A stretch of DNA of 64,000 bases from an uncultured Alphaproteobacteria bacterium (GCA_902618015.1 CACMYX010000001.1:186001-250000), one strand, 5' to 3'. Counted from the stretch's first letter, positions 52,458 through 62,552 are shown. The notes: generated by a model from the sequence alone, not told the origin. Program-made: numbers and translations.

Positions 52458-53861
52458 TTATAAATCCTCTGCTGTTGCAAAAGAACCTTTGATTGCAGAG
52501 GCAGCAGCTATTGCAGGACTAACAAGATGTGTTCTACCTTCTCTACCTTGTCTACCTTCAAAATTTCTATTTGATGTTGATGCACATCTTTCTTGCGGTT
52601 TTAATTGATCTGGATTCATAGCTAAACACATGGAGCAACCTGGCTCTCTCCAATCAAATCCTGCTTCAATAAAAATTTTATCTAAACCTTCTTCTTCAGC
52701 TTGTTTTTTAACTAGACCTGAACCAGGAACGATCATTGAGTCTACAGAAACTTTTTTGCCCTCTACAACTTTGGCAACTTCTCTTAAATCCTCAATTCTT
52801 CCATTAGTGCAAGAGCCAATAAATACTTTATCAATTTTAATTTTTTGTATTTCTTGTTTGGGTTCTAAACCCATATATTCAAGAGAACGTTCCATAGCCC
52901 TCTTTCTATTCGGATTACTCTCTTCTTGAGGGTTTGGTACTAATCCATCTATAGCAACAACGTCTTGTGGGCTTGTGCCCCAAGTAATTTGTGGTGAAAT
53001 ATCTTCAGCATTAATTAAAATTTCTTCATCATATTTTGCGCCCTCATCAGATGGAAGAGATTTCCAAAATTCTACCGCCTTATTCCAATTATTTCCTGAT
53101 GGAGCGTACGGTCTACCTTTAATATATTCAAAAGTTTTTTCGTCAGGAGCGATTAAACCAGCTCTAGCACCTGCTTCAATACTCATATTGCAGATTGTCA
53201 TTCTTCCTTCCATAGAAAGGGAGGAAATTGCATTACCAGCATATTCAATAACATAACCAGTTCCACCAGCCGTTCCTATTTTTCCTATTATATGAAGAAT
53301 AATATCTTTTGCTGTAACACCTAAGTTTAACTTACCTTCAACAGAAATTCGCATATTCTTTGCAGGTTTTTGAATTAAGGTCTGAGTAGCTAATACATGC
53401 TCAACTTCACTTGTGCCGATACCAAAAGCTAATGCACCAAATGCTCCGTGTGTTGCTGTATGACTATCACCACAAACTATTGTCATACCTGGCTGAGTAA
53501 TGCCTTGTTCTGGCCCAACTATATGAACTATACCTTGTCTGCTATCTAATAATGGAAAAAGTGTAACATCAAAATCTTTGCAGTTTTTTTCTAGTGTTTC
53601 AACCTGAATTCTACTTTCTTTATTTTCTATACCTTTAGATCTATCTGAGGTTGGAACATTGTGATCAGCTACAGCAAAAGTACTTTCGGGTCTTCTAACT
53701 TTACGATTATTATTTCTTAAACCTTCAAATGCTTGAGGGCTCGTAACTTCATGAACAAGGTGTCTATCAATATATGTAAGACAAGTTCCATCTTCTTGTC
53801 TATCCACAAGATGATGTTCCCAAATTTTATCAAAAAGAGTTTTAGGATTATTTATTTTCAT
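52458..53861 (-). CDS. leuC: 3-isopropylmalate dehydratase large subunit
   Basis: The [4Fe-4S] aconitase-family subunit that isomerises isopropylmalate. The 467-aa protein has [20 protein letters not shown] near 129-148 and the cluster cysteines in [16 protein letters not shown] near 347 and [15 protein letters not shown] near 408, with RNFEGRQGR near the C-terminus. The start overlaps the end of rplS by 14 bases, an unusual link between a ribosomal-protein gene and leucine synthesis, though gene adjacency here is common in Alphaproteobacteria. Confidence 0.97.
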   Translation of the reverse strand: MKINNPKTLFDKIWEHHLVDRQEDGTCLTYIDRHLVHEVTSPQAFEGLRNNNRKVRRPESTFAVADHNVPTSDRSKGIENKESRIQVETLEKNCKDFDVTLFPLLDSRQGIVHIVGPEQGITQPGMTIVCGDSHTATHGAFGALAFGIGTSEVEHVLATQTLIQKPAKNMRISVEGKLNLGVTAKDIILHIIGKIGTAGGTGYVIEYAGNAISSLSMEGRMTICNMSIEAGARAGLIAPDEKTFEYIKGRPYAPSGNNWNKAVEFWKSLPSDEGAKYDEEILINAEDISPQITWGTSPQDVVAIDGLVPNPQEESNPNRKRAMERSLEYMGLEPKQEIQKIKIDKVFIGSCTNGRIEDLREVAKVVEGKKVSVDSMIVPGSGLVKKQAEEEGLDKIFIEAGFDWREPGCSMCLAMNPDQLKPQERCASTSNRNFEGRQGREGRTHLVSPAIAAASAIKGSFATAEDL

Positions 53862-54453
53862 CCGATTTATTTTCGGCTGCTTTTTCCTCTTCTTTACTAG
53901 ATTCCTCTGCAGCTTCTGCTTTAGATTCTTCTGCTGGTTTGGCTTCTGCTTCTTCAGCTTTTGTCTCTGCTTGTTTTGCTTCTACCTCTTCAGCTTTTGG
54001 TTCCTCTGCAGCATTTGTATTGGTATCTGCAGTTTTTGTTTCTTCTACCGGAGGAGCTTCTTCTATATATTCATATTGATCAGCTTCATCGCCCCTATCT
54101 TTATCTGCAATCCTTGCTTTCTTTCCAGATAATTCTCTTAGATAATATAGCTTAGCTCTTCTTACATCGCCTTTTCTAACAACTTCAATTTTTTCTACTA
54201 ATGGACTGAATAAAGGGAATACTCTTTCAACACCCTCTCCATGAGATATTTTTCTCACAGTAAAGTTAGAGTTTACTGAATTATTTTTTCTTGCAATACA
54301 AATACCTTCAAATGCTTGAAGTCTCGACTTACTTCCCTCTGTAATTCTTACAGTAACTTTTAGAGTATCACCTGGACGAAAAGCAGGAACTCTTTTTTTT
54401 GAAGTTAACTTTTCAATCTGTTGTTTTTCAAATGTCTCTAATAAATTACTCAT
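53848..54453 (-). CDS. rplS: 50S ribosomal protein L19 with acidic C-terminal extension
   Basis: Residues 1-118 are a complete L19 at the subunit interface: [32 protein letters not shown] and [18 protein letters not shown]. Residues 125-201 are an extra tail made mainly of Glu, Ala, Lys and Pro. It includes [13 protein letters not shown] and [14 protein letters not shown], segments nearly identical to those repeated in the S16 tail encoded two genes upstream. The tail is strongly acidic and probably disordered. Confidence 0.95.
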   Translation of the reverse strand: MSNLLETFEKQQIEKLTSKKRVPAFRPGDTLKVTVRITEGSKSRLQAFEGICIARKNNSVNSNFTVRKISHGEGVERVFPLFSPLVEKIEVVRKGDVRRAKLYYLRELSGKKARIADKDRGDEADQYEYIEEAPPVEETKTADTNTNAAEEPKAEEVEAKQAETKAEEAEAKPAEESKAEAAEESSKEEEKAAENKSDENK

Positions 54454-54454
54454 T

Positions 54455-55153
54455 TTATGTTTCCTTTTTATAAAGATCTGGTCTTAATTCTTTAGTTTTT
54501 TCAACCGATTTTTCTTTTCTCCATTTATCAATTTTTTCATGATGACCTGATGTTAATACATCTGGAACTTCATGTTTATTTCCCTGAATATCTTCCCAGG
54601 TTTGTGGTCTGGTATAATGAGGATATTCAAGCAGATTATTAGAAAAAGATTCTTCTAATAAACTTTGTGGCTGCCCTAATACTCCAGGAATGAGACGAAT
54701 ACAACCTTCAACTAACACCTGGGCAGCAATCTCACCACCAGAAAGGACGTAATCACCGATACTTATTTCCTGAAAATCAAGAATTTCTATAGCTCTTTGG
54801 TCAACCCCTTCAAATCTACCGCATAAAATAAGCATTTCATCATGTTTTGATAGATTATTAAGTTTGGCTTGAGATAATTTCTGACCTGACGGTGTCAGGA
54901 AAATTTTGGAGTAATTATTGGTTTTGAAAGTGATTGAATTTAATGCTTTTTCAATCACATCTGGACGAATAACCATTCCAGGGCCTCCCCCAAAAGGTTC
55001 ATCATCAACACTTCCTCTTTTGTCAATTCCAAAATTATGTAGATTGACTATCTCGAGAGAAAATTTTTTATTGTTTAATGCATTTCCGATTACAGAATAT
55101 CCTAGTGAACCAGGGAACATCTCAGGATAACAAGTTAAAATTACTACTCTCAT
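54455..55153 (-). CDS. trmD: tRNA (guanine-N1)-methyltransferase
   Basis: Methylates G37 of tRNAs to prevent frameshifting. The 232-aa SPOUT-family protein has [20 protein letters not shown] near 48, [14 protein letters not shown] near 109 and the knotted SAM site [18 protein letters not shown] near 128. The ATG at 55153 ([13 protein letters not shown]) was chosen; an in-frame TTG at 55162 would overlap rimM and adds 3 unconserved residues. It is one base upstream of rplS. Confidence 0.96.
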   Translation of the reverse strand: MRVVILTCYPEMFPGSLGYSVIGNALNNKKFSLEIVNLHNFGIDKRGSVDDEPFGGGPGMVIRPDVIEKALNSITFKTNNYSKIFLTPSGQKLSQAKLNNLSKHDEMLILCGRFEGVDQRAIEILDFQEISIGDYVLSGGEIAAQVLVEGCIRLIPGVLGQPQSLLEESFSNNLLEYPHYTRPQTWEDIQGNKHEVPDVLTSGHHEKIDKWRKEKSVEKTKELRPDLYKKET

Positions 55154-55154
55154 T

Positions 55155-55661
55155 TTAATCAAGAATACCAGGTATTGGATCAGCTATAATTTCTTTTTTA
55201 TTAATATTAACTGATAAAATATTTGTTTTATCAAAAGGTATAAGAATAAGTTTGGTATTATATTTGATTTCTAATAAATCACCTGCCCCAAAATTTTGAA
55301 CATTTAAAACTTTTCCAATACTAGTATTGTCTTTCAAGAAAATCATGCATTCGATTAGATCGTTTATGTAAAACTCATTATCTTTTGTTTTTGGAAAAAA
55401 TTTCTTATTTGAAAAAATTTTTTGACCTTTAAGCTCTAAAACATCTTCTCTAGAAAAGTATTTTTCAACTTGAACAACACACTTATTATTTTTAAATAAA
55501 ATATTTTTAAAATTCCAAGCAACTGAACCATCAAAATTATAATAGTTTTTTAAATTTTTAAAAACTTCAAAAGAGGTAGTCATCATATTAACTTTTATTT
55601 CACCTTTTAATCCTAAAGGAGATCCAAACTGACCAACAAGAATAATATCTTTATTACTCAA
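55155..55661 (-). CDS. rimM: Ribosome maturation factor RimM
   Basis: Assists 30S head assembly by binding S19. The 168-aa protein has the N-terminal VGQFGSPLGLKGEIKVNMMT beta-barrel start and the PRC-barrel half with FYINDLIECMIF, GKVLNVQNFGAGDLLEI and LIPF then the IPGILD ending typical of RimM. It lies between rpsP and trmD in the standard rpsP-rimM-trmD-rplS order. Confidence 0.92.
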   Translation of the reverse strand: MSNKDIILVGQFGSPLGLKGEIKVNMMTTSFEVFKNLKNYYNFDGSVAWNFKNILFKNNKCVVQVEKYFSREDVLELKGQKIFSNKKFFPKTKDNEFYINDLIECMIFLKDNTSIGKVLNVQNFGAGDLLEIKYNTKLILIPFDKTNILSVNINKKEIIADPIPGILD

Positions 55662-55675
55662 AGCAAAAATTGATT

Positions 55676-56245
55676 TTATTCTTTTTTAGCTTCTGCTTCT
55701 TCTGCTTTTGGTTCCTCAGCAGGTTGTGCATCTTCAGCTGGCTTAGCTTCTGCTTCTTCTGCTTTTGGTTCCTCAGCAGGTTGTGCATCTTCAGCTGGCT
55801 TAGCTTCTGCTTCTTCTGCTTTTGGTTCCTCAGCAGGTTGTGCATCTTCAGCTGGCTTAGCTTCTGCTTCTTCTGCTTTTGGTTCTTCTGCTGCAGCTTT
55901 CGCAGCTTCTTCTTTTTCTTTAGCAGCAGCTAAACGTTCCTGTGCTTTTTTCTTAGGTAGATGTTTTTTTGTTTTTTCAGTAATAACTGGTTTTTCCATC
56001 ACACCAAGATTGCTTAGAAAAATAGAAATTCTATCTGATGGTTTTGCTCCTTTTGCAATCCATTCCTTAGCTTTATCTAAATCCATTTTAACTCTATCAG
56101 CGCTATCCTTTGGAAGCATTGGGTTATAAGTTCCAATTTGATCTATAAATTTTCCATCTCTAGCTCTTCTAGAATCAGCAACTACTATTCTATAAAATGG
56201 TCTTTTCTTTGCACCACCTCTTGATAATCTTATTCTTACTGGCAT
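55676..56245 (-). CDS. rpsP: 30S ribosomal protein S16 with tandem-repeat acidic tail
   Basis: Residues 1-85 are a complete S16: [34 protein letters not shown] and [16 protein letters not shown]. Beyond the conserved core, residues 120-176 are three exact copies of a 19-aa unit, [19 protein letters not shown], and a partial fourth copy ends the protein at 189. Ala/Glu-rich S16 extensions are known in Alphaproteobacteria, but the perfect repeats look recent. The frame is intact throughout. It is 12 bases downstream of ffh. Confidence 0.95.
   Translation of the reverse strand: MPVRIRLSRGGAKKRPFYRIVVADSRRARDGKFIDQIGTYNPMLPKDSADRVKMDLDKAKEWIAKGAKPSDRISIFLSNLGVMEKPVITEKTKKHLPKKKAQERLAAAKEKEEAAKAAAEEPKAEEAEAKPAEDAQPAEEPKAEEAEAKPAEDAQPAEEPKAEEAEAKPAEDAQPAEEPKAEEAEAKKE
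55679..55888 (-). repeat. 57-bp tandem repeat inside rpsP
   Basis: Three full copies of a 57-base unit (19 codons) and a 39-base partial copy encode the S16 tail. The three full copies appear identical at DNA level, including synonymous positions, which points to recent expansion by slippage or unequal recombination. Unit length is a multiple of three, so copy-number change keeps the frame. Confidence 0.93.
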
Positions 56246-56257
56246 TTTGTTTCCTTT

Positions 56258-57622
56258 CTAATTTATGTTTGGAGGAAGATTTCCTTGTAATTTTTGCATT
56301 AAATCACTGGGAATTCCTCCTTTGCCCATTGATTTCATTCTCTTCATCATTTTTTGTGATTGGAGAAACTGTTTTAATAACCTGTTAACGTCTTGAACTT
56401 TTGTTCCAGATCCTTTTGAAATTCTAATTTTACGTGAAGCCTTTATAATATCTGGATCAGCCCTTTCTTTTTTCGTCATTGAACCGATTATAGCTATTTG
56501 TTTATCAATCATTGAATTAGAAATTTTATTTTCTGCCATTAACTTCTGTGCCTTTGAAACACCTGGCATCATAGAAAGTAAACCGGAGACTCCACCCATT
56601 TTACCCATTTGCTTTAATTGATTGGCAAAATCTTCAAGATCAAATTTTCCTTTAGCGATCTTTTTTGCCATATCTTCCATTTCTTCTTTATCAATATTTT
56701 CAGCAGCCTTTTCGACAAGAGATACAATATCTCCCATACCTAAAATTCTTTGTGCAATTCTTTCAGGATGGAAAGGTTCAAAATTTTCTACTTTTTCACC
56801 TAGTCCTATAAATTTTATAGGAGAGTTTGTTATCGATTTAATTGATAGTGCTGCACCACCTCTGCTATCACCATCTATTCGAGTTAAAATTGATCCAGTA
56901 ATATTTATTGCATCACTAAAACTTTTAGCTACATTTGCAGCATCTTGTCCTGTTAGAGCATCTGCTACTAATAATGTTTCGTCAGGTTTAAACTTATTTT
57001 CAATTTCTATTAATTCACTCATTAACTTTTTATCTACAACTTGTCGTCCAGCAGTATCTAAAATAAGAATATCAAATAAATTTTTTTGAGCATAGTCTAT
57101 AGAATCATCAACAATATTACTGACTGATGATAGATTATGACTAAAGAAATCTGAGCCGGTTTCTTCAGCTAATACTTTTAATTGTTCTTGTGCTGCTGGT
57201 CGATAAATGTCTGCTGATGCTAATAAAATTTTTTTCTTAGAAGACCTCTTTAACAAATAGGAAAGTTTTGCAATTGATGTAGTTTTACCAGATCCTTGTA
57301 ATCCACAAAATAATATTTTAGTTAATTGAGAAGAAGATAAATTTAGAGATTTATTTTCTGATCCAAGAATTTTTACAAGCTCATCTTGCACAAGCTTTAT
57401 GATCATTTGATCTGGCTTGACAGATTTGAGAATTTCTTTTCCTAAAATGTTTGACTTGATGGAATTTATAAATTCTTTTACTACAACTAAGGAAACATCT
57501 GCCTCTAAAAGAGCAATTCTAATTTCACGTAATGTAATTTCAAGATCTGTTTCTGATATAACAGCCTTACCCCGAATACTTTGAACAATTTTTTCAAATT
57601 TTGTGTTCAGTGTATCAAACAT
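56258..57622 (-). CDS. ffh: Signal recognition particle protein Ffh
   Basis: Binds signal sequences of nascent membrane proteins. The 454-aa protein has an N domain, G domain with GLQGSGKTTSIAKLS near 103, DIYRPAAQEQLKVL, DTAGRQ and ILTRIDGDSRGGAALS, and a Met-rich M domain (QKMMKRMKSMGKGG near the C-terminus). The start MFDTLNTKFEKIV at 57622 fits family alignments; an in-frame codon at 57682 would add 20 residues across a leader hairpin. Partner FtsY is encoded at 59898. Confidence 0.96.
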   Translation of the reverse strand: MFDTLNTKFEKIVQSIRGKAVISETDLEITLREIRIALLEADVSLVVVKEFINSIKSNILGKEILKSVKPDQMIIKLVQDELVKILGSENKSLNLSSSQLTKILFCGLQGSGKTTSIAKLSYLLKRSSKKKILLASADIYRPAAQEQLKVLAEETGSDFFSHNLSSVSNIVDDSIDYAQKNLFDILILDTAGRQVVDKKLMSELIEIENKFKPDETLLVADALTGQDAANVAKSFSDAINITGSILTRIDGDSRGGAALSIKSITNSPIKFIGLGEKVENFEPFHPERIAQRILGMGDIVSLVEKAAENIDKEEMEDMAKKIAKGKFDLEDFANQLKQMGKMGGVSGLLSMMPGVSKAQKLMAENKISNSMIDKQIAIIGSMTKKERADPDIIKASRKIRISKGSGTKVQDVNRLLKQFLQSQKMMKRMKSMGKGGIPSDLMQKLQGNLPPNIN

Positions 57623-57819
57623 AAATCTCCAATAGCCTTTTAACTCCAGGGCACGAAACTCGTGGGCTAGAGTACCTATCACAATTGTAACAAGCTCAAT
57701 TCGTTTACAAATATAGGATTTGTTGGTGACCCTCTATTAGCTGAATAATTGAAAGTCAAGTATTCTTAAATTTCCCATATTTACTGAGATTTATCGATAA
57801 ATTAGGTTATAAAACAAAT
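57623..57819. promoter_or_regulatory. Divergent ffh/dapF intergenic region
   Basis: A 197-base non-coding gap between the ffh and dapF starts. On the ffh side, CACGA (57652-57656) and TCGTG (57660-57664) form a 5-bp hairpin with AAC loop, with AGCC (57634-57637) and GGCT (57665-57668) able to add a second helix. This GC-rich patch would lie in the ffh mRNA leader. No riboswitch motif was recognised and the rest is featureless AT-rich sequence. Confidence 0.35.
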
Positions 57820-58638
57820 ATGCAAAAAGTAGACTTTATAAAGATGCATGGGCTTGGGAACGATTTTGTTATCATAGATAAAAGGTCTAACAATATCGCA
57901 ATTACTGAAGATATTATTAAAAGACTCAGTGACAGAAGAACTGGAGCAGGATGTGATCAATTAATCACAATTAATAATACAAGTAATCAAAGTGCTGATG
58001 CTGAAATTGAAATTTTTAATCCTGGTGGTGATAGAGCCGAAGCTTGTGGTAATGGAACACGCTGTGTTGCAAAAATACTATTTGATGAAGATTCAAATAA
58101 ACAAATTTTAAAAATTCAATCTGATGCAGGTATATTAGAATCAAAAAAAATAGATAACAATATAAGTGTTAACATGGGTTCAATAAAAAATACTTGGGAT
58201 AAAATTCCTTTAAGTAAAGAAGTCGATACAATGAATATACCAATTTCAATTGATGGATATAGTAATGGGGTTGCTGTTAATGTAGGTAATCCACATGTAG
58301 TTTTTTTTGGGAAATCGATCAAAGATACAGATCTTGAAAGTATAGGTCCTAAAATAGAAAATCATGAGCTCTTTCCAAAAAAAACTAATGTTGAAATAGT
58401 TGAAGTTATTAATTCAAATTTAATTGAAATGAGAGTTTGGGAACGTGGAGTTGGAATCACGTTAGCTTGTGGTAGTGGTGCCTGTGCGGCTGTATATGCG
58501 GCGTGGAAAAAAGGATTAATTGAAAATAACGCTAAAGTGAAACTTGAAAAAGGATCACTGCACATAAATATAGTTAATAATGAATCTATTATGACAGGAC
58601 CTGCAGAAATAAGTTATCGAGGTAGTTTAGAAATATAA
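57820..58638 (+). CDS. dapF: Diaminopimelate epimerase
   Basis: Converts LL- to meso-diaminopimelate for lysine and peptidoglycan. The 272-aa protein has KMHGLGNDFVIID near residue 7 and both catalytic cysteines: NPGGDRAEACGNGTRC near 67-82 and LACGSGACAAVYAA near 213. VGNPHVVFF and MRVWERGVGIT are further family marks. dapF-mtaB-ftsY is a conserved alphaproteobacterial order. mtaB follows 3 bases later. Confidence 0.97.
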   Translation: MQKVDFIKMHGLGNDFVIIDKRSNNIAITEDIIKRLSDRRTGAGCDQLITINNTSNQSADAEIEIFNPGGDRAEACGNGTRCVAKILFDEDSNKQILKIQSDAGILESKKIDNNISVNMGSIKNTWDKIPLSKEVDTMNIPISIDGYSNGVAVNVGNPHVVFFGKSIKDTDLESIGPKIENHELFPKKTNVEIVEVINSNLIEMRVWERGVGITLACGSGACAAVYAAWKKGLIENNAKVKLEKGSLHINIVNNESIMTGPAEISYRGSLEI

Positions 58639-58641
58639 TTT

Positions 58642-59901
58642 ATGAAAAATAAAAACTACGTAGTCAATCTAGGTTGTAGATTGAATATTTATGAAGGTGA
58701 AATTATTAAAAACCATCTTAAAACAAATAATTTAAATAATGTTACAGTCATAAATTCATGTGCAGTAACTGAAGAAGCTGAGAAAAAAGTTTCTTATGAA
58801 ATTAGAAAGGCAAAAAAAAATTTTCCTAATAATAAAATAGTAGTTACAGGATGTGCGGCTCAAATCAATCCATTAAAATATAAAGATTTAAAAGAAGTAG
58901 ACTCAGTAATTGGGAACACAGAAAAATTAGAAACTTTAACATGGAAAAATATTGATCAGTCTAAAAATCTTAAAGTAGGAAATATATTAGAAGAAAGTAA
59001 AACAGTACCTAATTCAATTGAAAAATTTGAAGGAAAATCTAGAGCTTATATTGAAATACAACAAGGTTGTAACCATCGCTGTACTTTTTGTATTATTCCA
59101 TTTGGCAGGGGCAATAATAGAAGTGTACCTGCTGGAGAGATAGTAAATAAAATTAAAAAAATTGTTAGCAATGGATATAATGAAGTAGTCTTAACGGGAG
59201 TAGATATAACTGATTATGGAAAAGATCTTCCAGCAAAACCGACTTTCTCTAACTTAATTAAAAGAATTCTAAAATTAGTACCTGAATTAAGACAGCTGCG
59301 TTTGTCTTCAATTGACTGCGCTGAAATAGACGAAGATTTTTGGGATGTTTTAAAGGACGAAAGATTGATGCCTCATTTTCATATAAGTTTACAAGCTGGA
59401 AACAATTTAATTTTGAAAAGAATGAAAAGAAGACATTCAAGGGAAATGGCAATTAATTTTTGTAAGAAAGTTTTATCTATTAGGAAAGATGCAACATTTG
59501 GTGCTGATATAATTGCCGGTTTTCCAACAGAGACAGAAACAATGTTTCAAGATTCAATTAAACTAGTTGATGAGTGTAATTTAACTCATCTTCATATTTT
59601 TCCTTATTCACAAAGAGAAAACACTCCTGCATCTAGAATGCCTCAAGTTCAAAAAAATATTATTAAAGATAGAGCAAGAAGACTTAGAGAAAAAGGTGTT
59701 GAAAAATTAAAACAACATTTAAAAAAAAATATTGGAAAGAAGGAACAAATTTTAATTGAAAGTAGAAAAGAAAATTTTTCACTTGGAAAAGATCAGCATT
59801 TTTTAAAAGTAAAACTTGAAGAAGAGTTTAAAGAGGGAAATATAATTTCCTGTATATACACAGGCGTAGAAAATGATACGTTATTAGCAAGAATAGCATG
59901 A
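58642..59901 (+). CDS. mtaB: tRNA t6A37 methylthiotransferase MtaB
   Basis: A radical-SAM enzyme adding a methylthio group to t6A37 of tRNA. The 419-aa protein has the N-terminal UPF0004 domain with cysteines in LGCRLNIYE, INSCAVTEEAE and VTGCAAQINP, the radical-SAM cluster CNHRCTFCIIPFGRG near 147-161, ADIIAGFPTETE near 289 and a C-terminal TRAM-like region. The LGCRLN and VTGCAAQ style fits MtaB more than MiaB. Its stop overlaps ftsY by 4 bases. Confidence 0.92.
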   Translation: MKNKNYVVNLGCRLNIYEGEIIKNHLKTNNLNNVTVINSCAVTEEAEKKVSYEIRKAKKNFPNNKIVVTGCAAQINPLKYKDLKEVDSVIGNTEKLETLTWKNIDQSKNLKVGNILEESKTVPNSIEKFEGKSRAYIEIQQGCNHRCTFCIIPFGRGNNRSVPAGEIVNKIKKIVSNGYNEVVLTGVDITDYGKDLPAKPTFSNLIKRILKLVPELRQLRLSSIDCAEIDEDFWDVLKDERLMPHFHISLQAGNNLILKRMKRRHSREMAINFCKKVLSIRKDATFGADIIAGFPTETETMFQDSIKLVDECNLTHLHIFPYSQRENTPASRMPQVQKNIIKDRARRLREKGVEKLKQHLKKNIGKKEQILIESRKENFSLGKDQHFLKVKLEEEFKEGNIISCIYTGVENDTLLARIA

Positions 59902-60818
59902 GTTTGTTCTCAATATTTAAAGATAAGTTAAGTAAAACTTCAAATATACTTTCTTTTAATATTGTAGAGATTTTAAAAAACAAAAAAATAGACGATTTAA
60001 CTTTAGAAGAATTAGAAAATGTTCTTATTTCATCTGATATTAGTTTGGATGTTGTAAACCAGCTAATAGATTCTATAAAAAAAATAAAAATTTCAAATAA
60101 TGATGAAATAAAAAATGTACTAGAAATCTTAGCTCAAAATATAGAAAGTATATTACTTCCAAGAGAACATGTTCTGATAAATGAAAAAAATGATGAAAAA
60201 AAAATATTAATATTTGTTGGAGTAAACGGAAGTGGAAAGACAACCACTATTGGTAAAATTGCAAATAAAATTTTGTCAAATAAAAAAATTCTGATTGCGG
60301 CTTGTGATACATTTAGGGCAGCAGCTGTTGAGCAGTTGGAAAATTGGGCAAAAAAAAATAATAATGGTTTTATCGCTGGAAAAAGTAATCAAGATCCAGC
60401 AAGCGTAGCTTATCAGGCAACTGAAAAATTTGGAAAAGAAAATTATGATTTTTTACTTATAGATACTGCTGGAAGATTATCAAATAATACTAACCTCATT
60501 AATCAGCTAATTAAATTGAAGAATGTGATCTCAAAAGTTAATTCCTCTTTTAATATTGAAACTGTATTAGTTTTAGATGGAACAAATGGTTCGAACATGA
60601 TTAAGCAAGTGGAAATCTTTGGAAATGAACTTAATGTATCAAGTCTTATAATAACTAAATTGGATGGAACAGCAAAAGGTGGAGCATTAATTTCAATTGC
60701 AAATAAATTTGAAATCCCTATAAGTTATGTTGGTCTTGGAGAAAGTATTGAGGACCTTGTTAGCTTTAATTCTCAAAACTTTGCTAGGTCTATTTTAAAT
60801 CTAGAAGAACAAAAATGA
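59898..60818 (+). CDS. ftsY: Signal recognition particle receptor FtsY
   Basis: Membrane-associated GTPase receptor for Ffh. The 306-aa protein has the NG domain with GVNGSGKTTTIGKIA near 107, CDTFRAAAVEQLENWA near 140, DTAGRLSNN near 193 and ITKLDGTAKGGALISI near 250. The N-terminal acidic A domain of E. coli FtsY is absent; the protein begins almost directly with the N domain (LFSIFKDKLSKTSNIL), as in many Alphaproteobacteria. It overlaps yciB by 4 bases. Confidence 0.95.
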   Translation: MSLFSIFKDKLSKTSNILSFNIVEILKNKKIDDLTLEELENVLISSDISLDVVNQLIDSIKKIKISNNDEIKNVLEILAQNIESILLPREHVLINEKNDEKKILIFVGVNGSGKTTTIGKIANKILSNKKILIAACDTFRAAAVEQLENWAKKNNNGFIAGKSNQDPASVAYQATEKFGKENYDFLLIDTAGRLSNNTNLINQLIKLKNVISKVNSSFNIETVLVLDGTNGSNMIKQVEIFGNELNVSSLIITKLDGTAKGGALISIANKFEIPISYVGLGESIEDLVSFNSQNFARSILNLEEQK

Positions 60819-61354
60819 AGTCAGTTTATAAATTATTAATTGATATAGGACCGCTTGCTGTATTCTTTATTTTTTATACAAGAAGTGGTCTTCAAGAAGC
60901 AATACTTCCTCTTATGATTGCAACTGTAATTTCAGTAATCATTTCATATATACTTGAGAAAAAAATACCAATTATGCCAACTCTTGGGGCTGCGATAGTA
61001 TTAATATTTGGAGGTCTAACAATTTATTTTGACAATGAAATTTTTATTAAAATGAAACCAACAATAATAAATATGGTTTTCGCATTAATTTTATATGGAG
61101 GAGTGATTGTTAAAAAACCTCTTTTAAAGTATCTTTTAGGTGCTGCACTTAAACTAGAAGAAGATGGATGGAGAATATTAACTCAAAGGTGGATTGCTTT
61201 TTTTGTTGCACTTGCTGTTTTAAATGAAATTGTTTGGAGAACACAAAGTACTGATGTTTGGGTAAATTTTAAAGTTTTTGGTATCTTGCCAATTACGTTT
61301 ATTTTTACGATGACACAATTCCCTTTAATTAAAAAATATCAAATTGAAGATTAA
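60815..61354 (+). CDS. yciB: Intracellular septation protein A family (YciB/IspZ)
   Basis: A 179-aa inner-membrane protein with about five helices. Family marks are LLIDIGPLAVFFIFY near the start, ALILYGGVIVKKPLLKYLLG near 92-111 and LNEIVWRTQSTDVWVNFKVFG near 137. E. coli YciB is linked to cell-envelope synthesis and septation. The 4-base overlap with ftsY shows co-translation. It converges on pgk with a 1-base gap. Confidence 0.9.
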   Translation: MKSVYKLLIDIGPLAVFFIFYTRSGLQEAILPLMIATVISVIISYILEKKIPIMPTLGAAIVLIFGGLTIYFDNEIFIKMKPTIINMVFALILYGGVIVKKPLLKYLLGAALKLEEDGWRILTQRWIAFFVALAVLNEIVWRTQSTDVWVNFKVFGILPITFIFTMTQFPLIKKYQIED

Positions 61355-61355
61355 G

Positions 61356-62552
61356 TTAAAAATTGTTTTCTCTTAATGCTATAAATCCTGGTGATTTATT
61401 TCCCTCAAGCCACTCTAAAAATGCACCTCCAGCTGTAGATAAATATTTAAATGCATCATTGGCTTTAGCTTTTTTTATTGCTGCAAGTGTATCTCCTCCT
61501 CCTGCTAGAGCATCTAATTGAGATTTACTTGAATAATTTTGTATAATATTTGCAACTGAAATTGTACTTTTATCAAATGGACTATACTCAAATGCGCCTA
61601 AAGGCCCATTCCATAAAATTGATTTAGATTTTAATATTTCATCTGAAATTAGTTTTGTTGTTTGTTCACCAACATCTAGTATCATTTGGTTATTTGGAAT
61701 ATTATTGATTGAATAAGTCTTAACATTTACTCTATCTTCTATTGTTTTTGAGCACACAGCATCAATTGGTAAAAGTATTTTGCAATTTTTTGATTCTGCT
61801 TTTTTTTGTATCTTTTTTGATAGTTCAATAAAATCATTTTCTACCAGAGAAGAGCCAACGTTATAATTATTTGATAGCAAAAAAGTATTAGCCATTGCAC
61901 CACCAATCACTAAAGAGTCAAAAATTTCAACTATATTTTCTAAAACTTTTATTTTTGTTGAAACCTTTGAACCGCCTATAATTGCTAAATTTGGTTTATT
62001 TGAATTTTCTAAAAATTTATCTAAATTTTCAATTTCTTTTGAGAAACTTAATCCAGCGTATGAAGGTAAGTATTTAGTAATACCTACTATAGATGCATGA
62101 TTACGATGAGATGCAGAGAACGCGTCATTAATATATATGTCAAAACTAGAAGCTAATACTTTTGAAAAATTAAGATCATTTTTTTCTTCTTCAGCATTAA
62201 AACGAATATTTTCTAATAGACAAATTTCCCCCATGTCCATTTCAGCAATTTTTGTCTCAATTATTTTTTTTTCACAGTTAGCTAAAAAATGAATTGTGTT
62301 TAAATTTAAAAATTTTTTTAATTCTGAACATAAAAACTCAATGGAATATGTTTTATTAACTTGACCTTTAGGTCGGCCAAAATGAGCAATTAAGAATATC
62401 TTATTTTTATTTTTAATTAGTTTTTCTAGTGTTGGTAAAATAGCATGAATTCTTGAATGATCTGTAATTGTCCCTTCCAAAACTGGTACGTTTAAATCAA
62501 CTCGAACAATTATTTTTTTATTTTTACAGTCTAGATCTCTTAATTCTTTCAT
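61356..62552 (-). CDS. pgk: Phosphoglycerate kinase
   Basis: Transfers phosphate between 1,3-bisphosphoglycerate and ADP in glycolysis/gluconeogenesis. The 398-aa protein has KKIIVRVDLNVPVLEGTITD near residue 13, HFGRPKG near 57, NDAFSASHRNHASIVG near 155 and the nucleotide loop LDALAGGGDTLAAIKKA near 347. LSTAGGAFLEWLEGNKSPG closes the protein. It stands alone, without gap or fba genes beside it, and is divergent from gcrA. Confidence 0.97.
   Translation of the reverse strand: MKELRDLDCKNKKIIVRVDLNVPVLEGTITDHSRIHAILPTLEKLIKNKNKIFLIAHFGRPKGQVNKTYSIEFLCSELKKFLNLNTIHFLANCEKKIIETKIAEMDMGEICLLENIRFNAEEEKNDLNFSKVLASSFDIYINDAFSASHRNHASIVGITKYLPSYAGLSFSKEIENLDKFLENSNKPNLAIIGGSKVSTKIKVLENIVEIFDSLVIGGAMANTFLLSNNYNVGSSLVENDFIELSKKIQKKAESKNCKILLPIDAVCSKTIEDRVNVKTYSINNIPNNQMILDVGEQTTKLISDEILKSKSILWNGPLGAFEYSPFDKSTISVANIIQNYSSKSQLDALAGGGDTLAAIKKAKANDAFKYLSTAGGAFLEWLEGNKSPGFIALRENNF

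Noticed and set aside
55654..55933. Open frames on both strands with repeated [17 protein letters not shown] and Cys/Phe-rich units
   Set aside because: They are out-of-frame readings of the 57-bp repeat inside rpsP, which is read as a continuous S16 tail in the correct frame. Repeat length divisible by three keeps all frames open.
57623..57682. N-terminal extension of Ffh by 20 residues from position 57682
   Set aside because: The extension is not family-like, covers a GC-rich hairpin, and the internal ATG at 57622 begins exactly at the conserved N domain.
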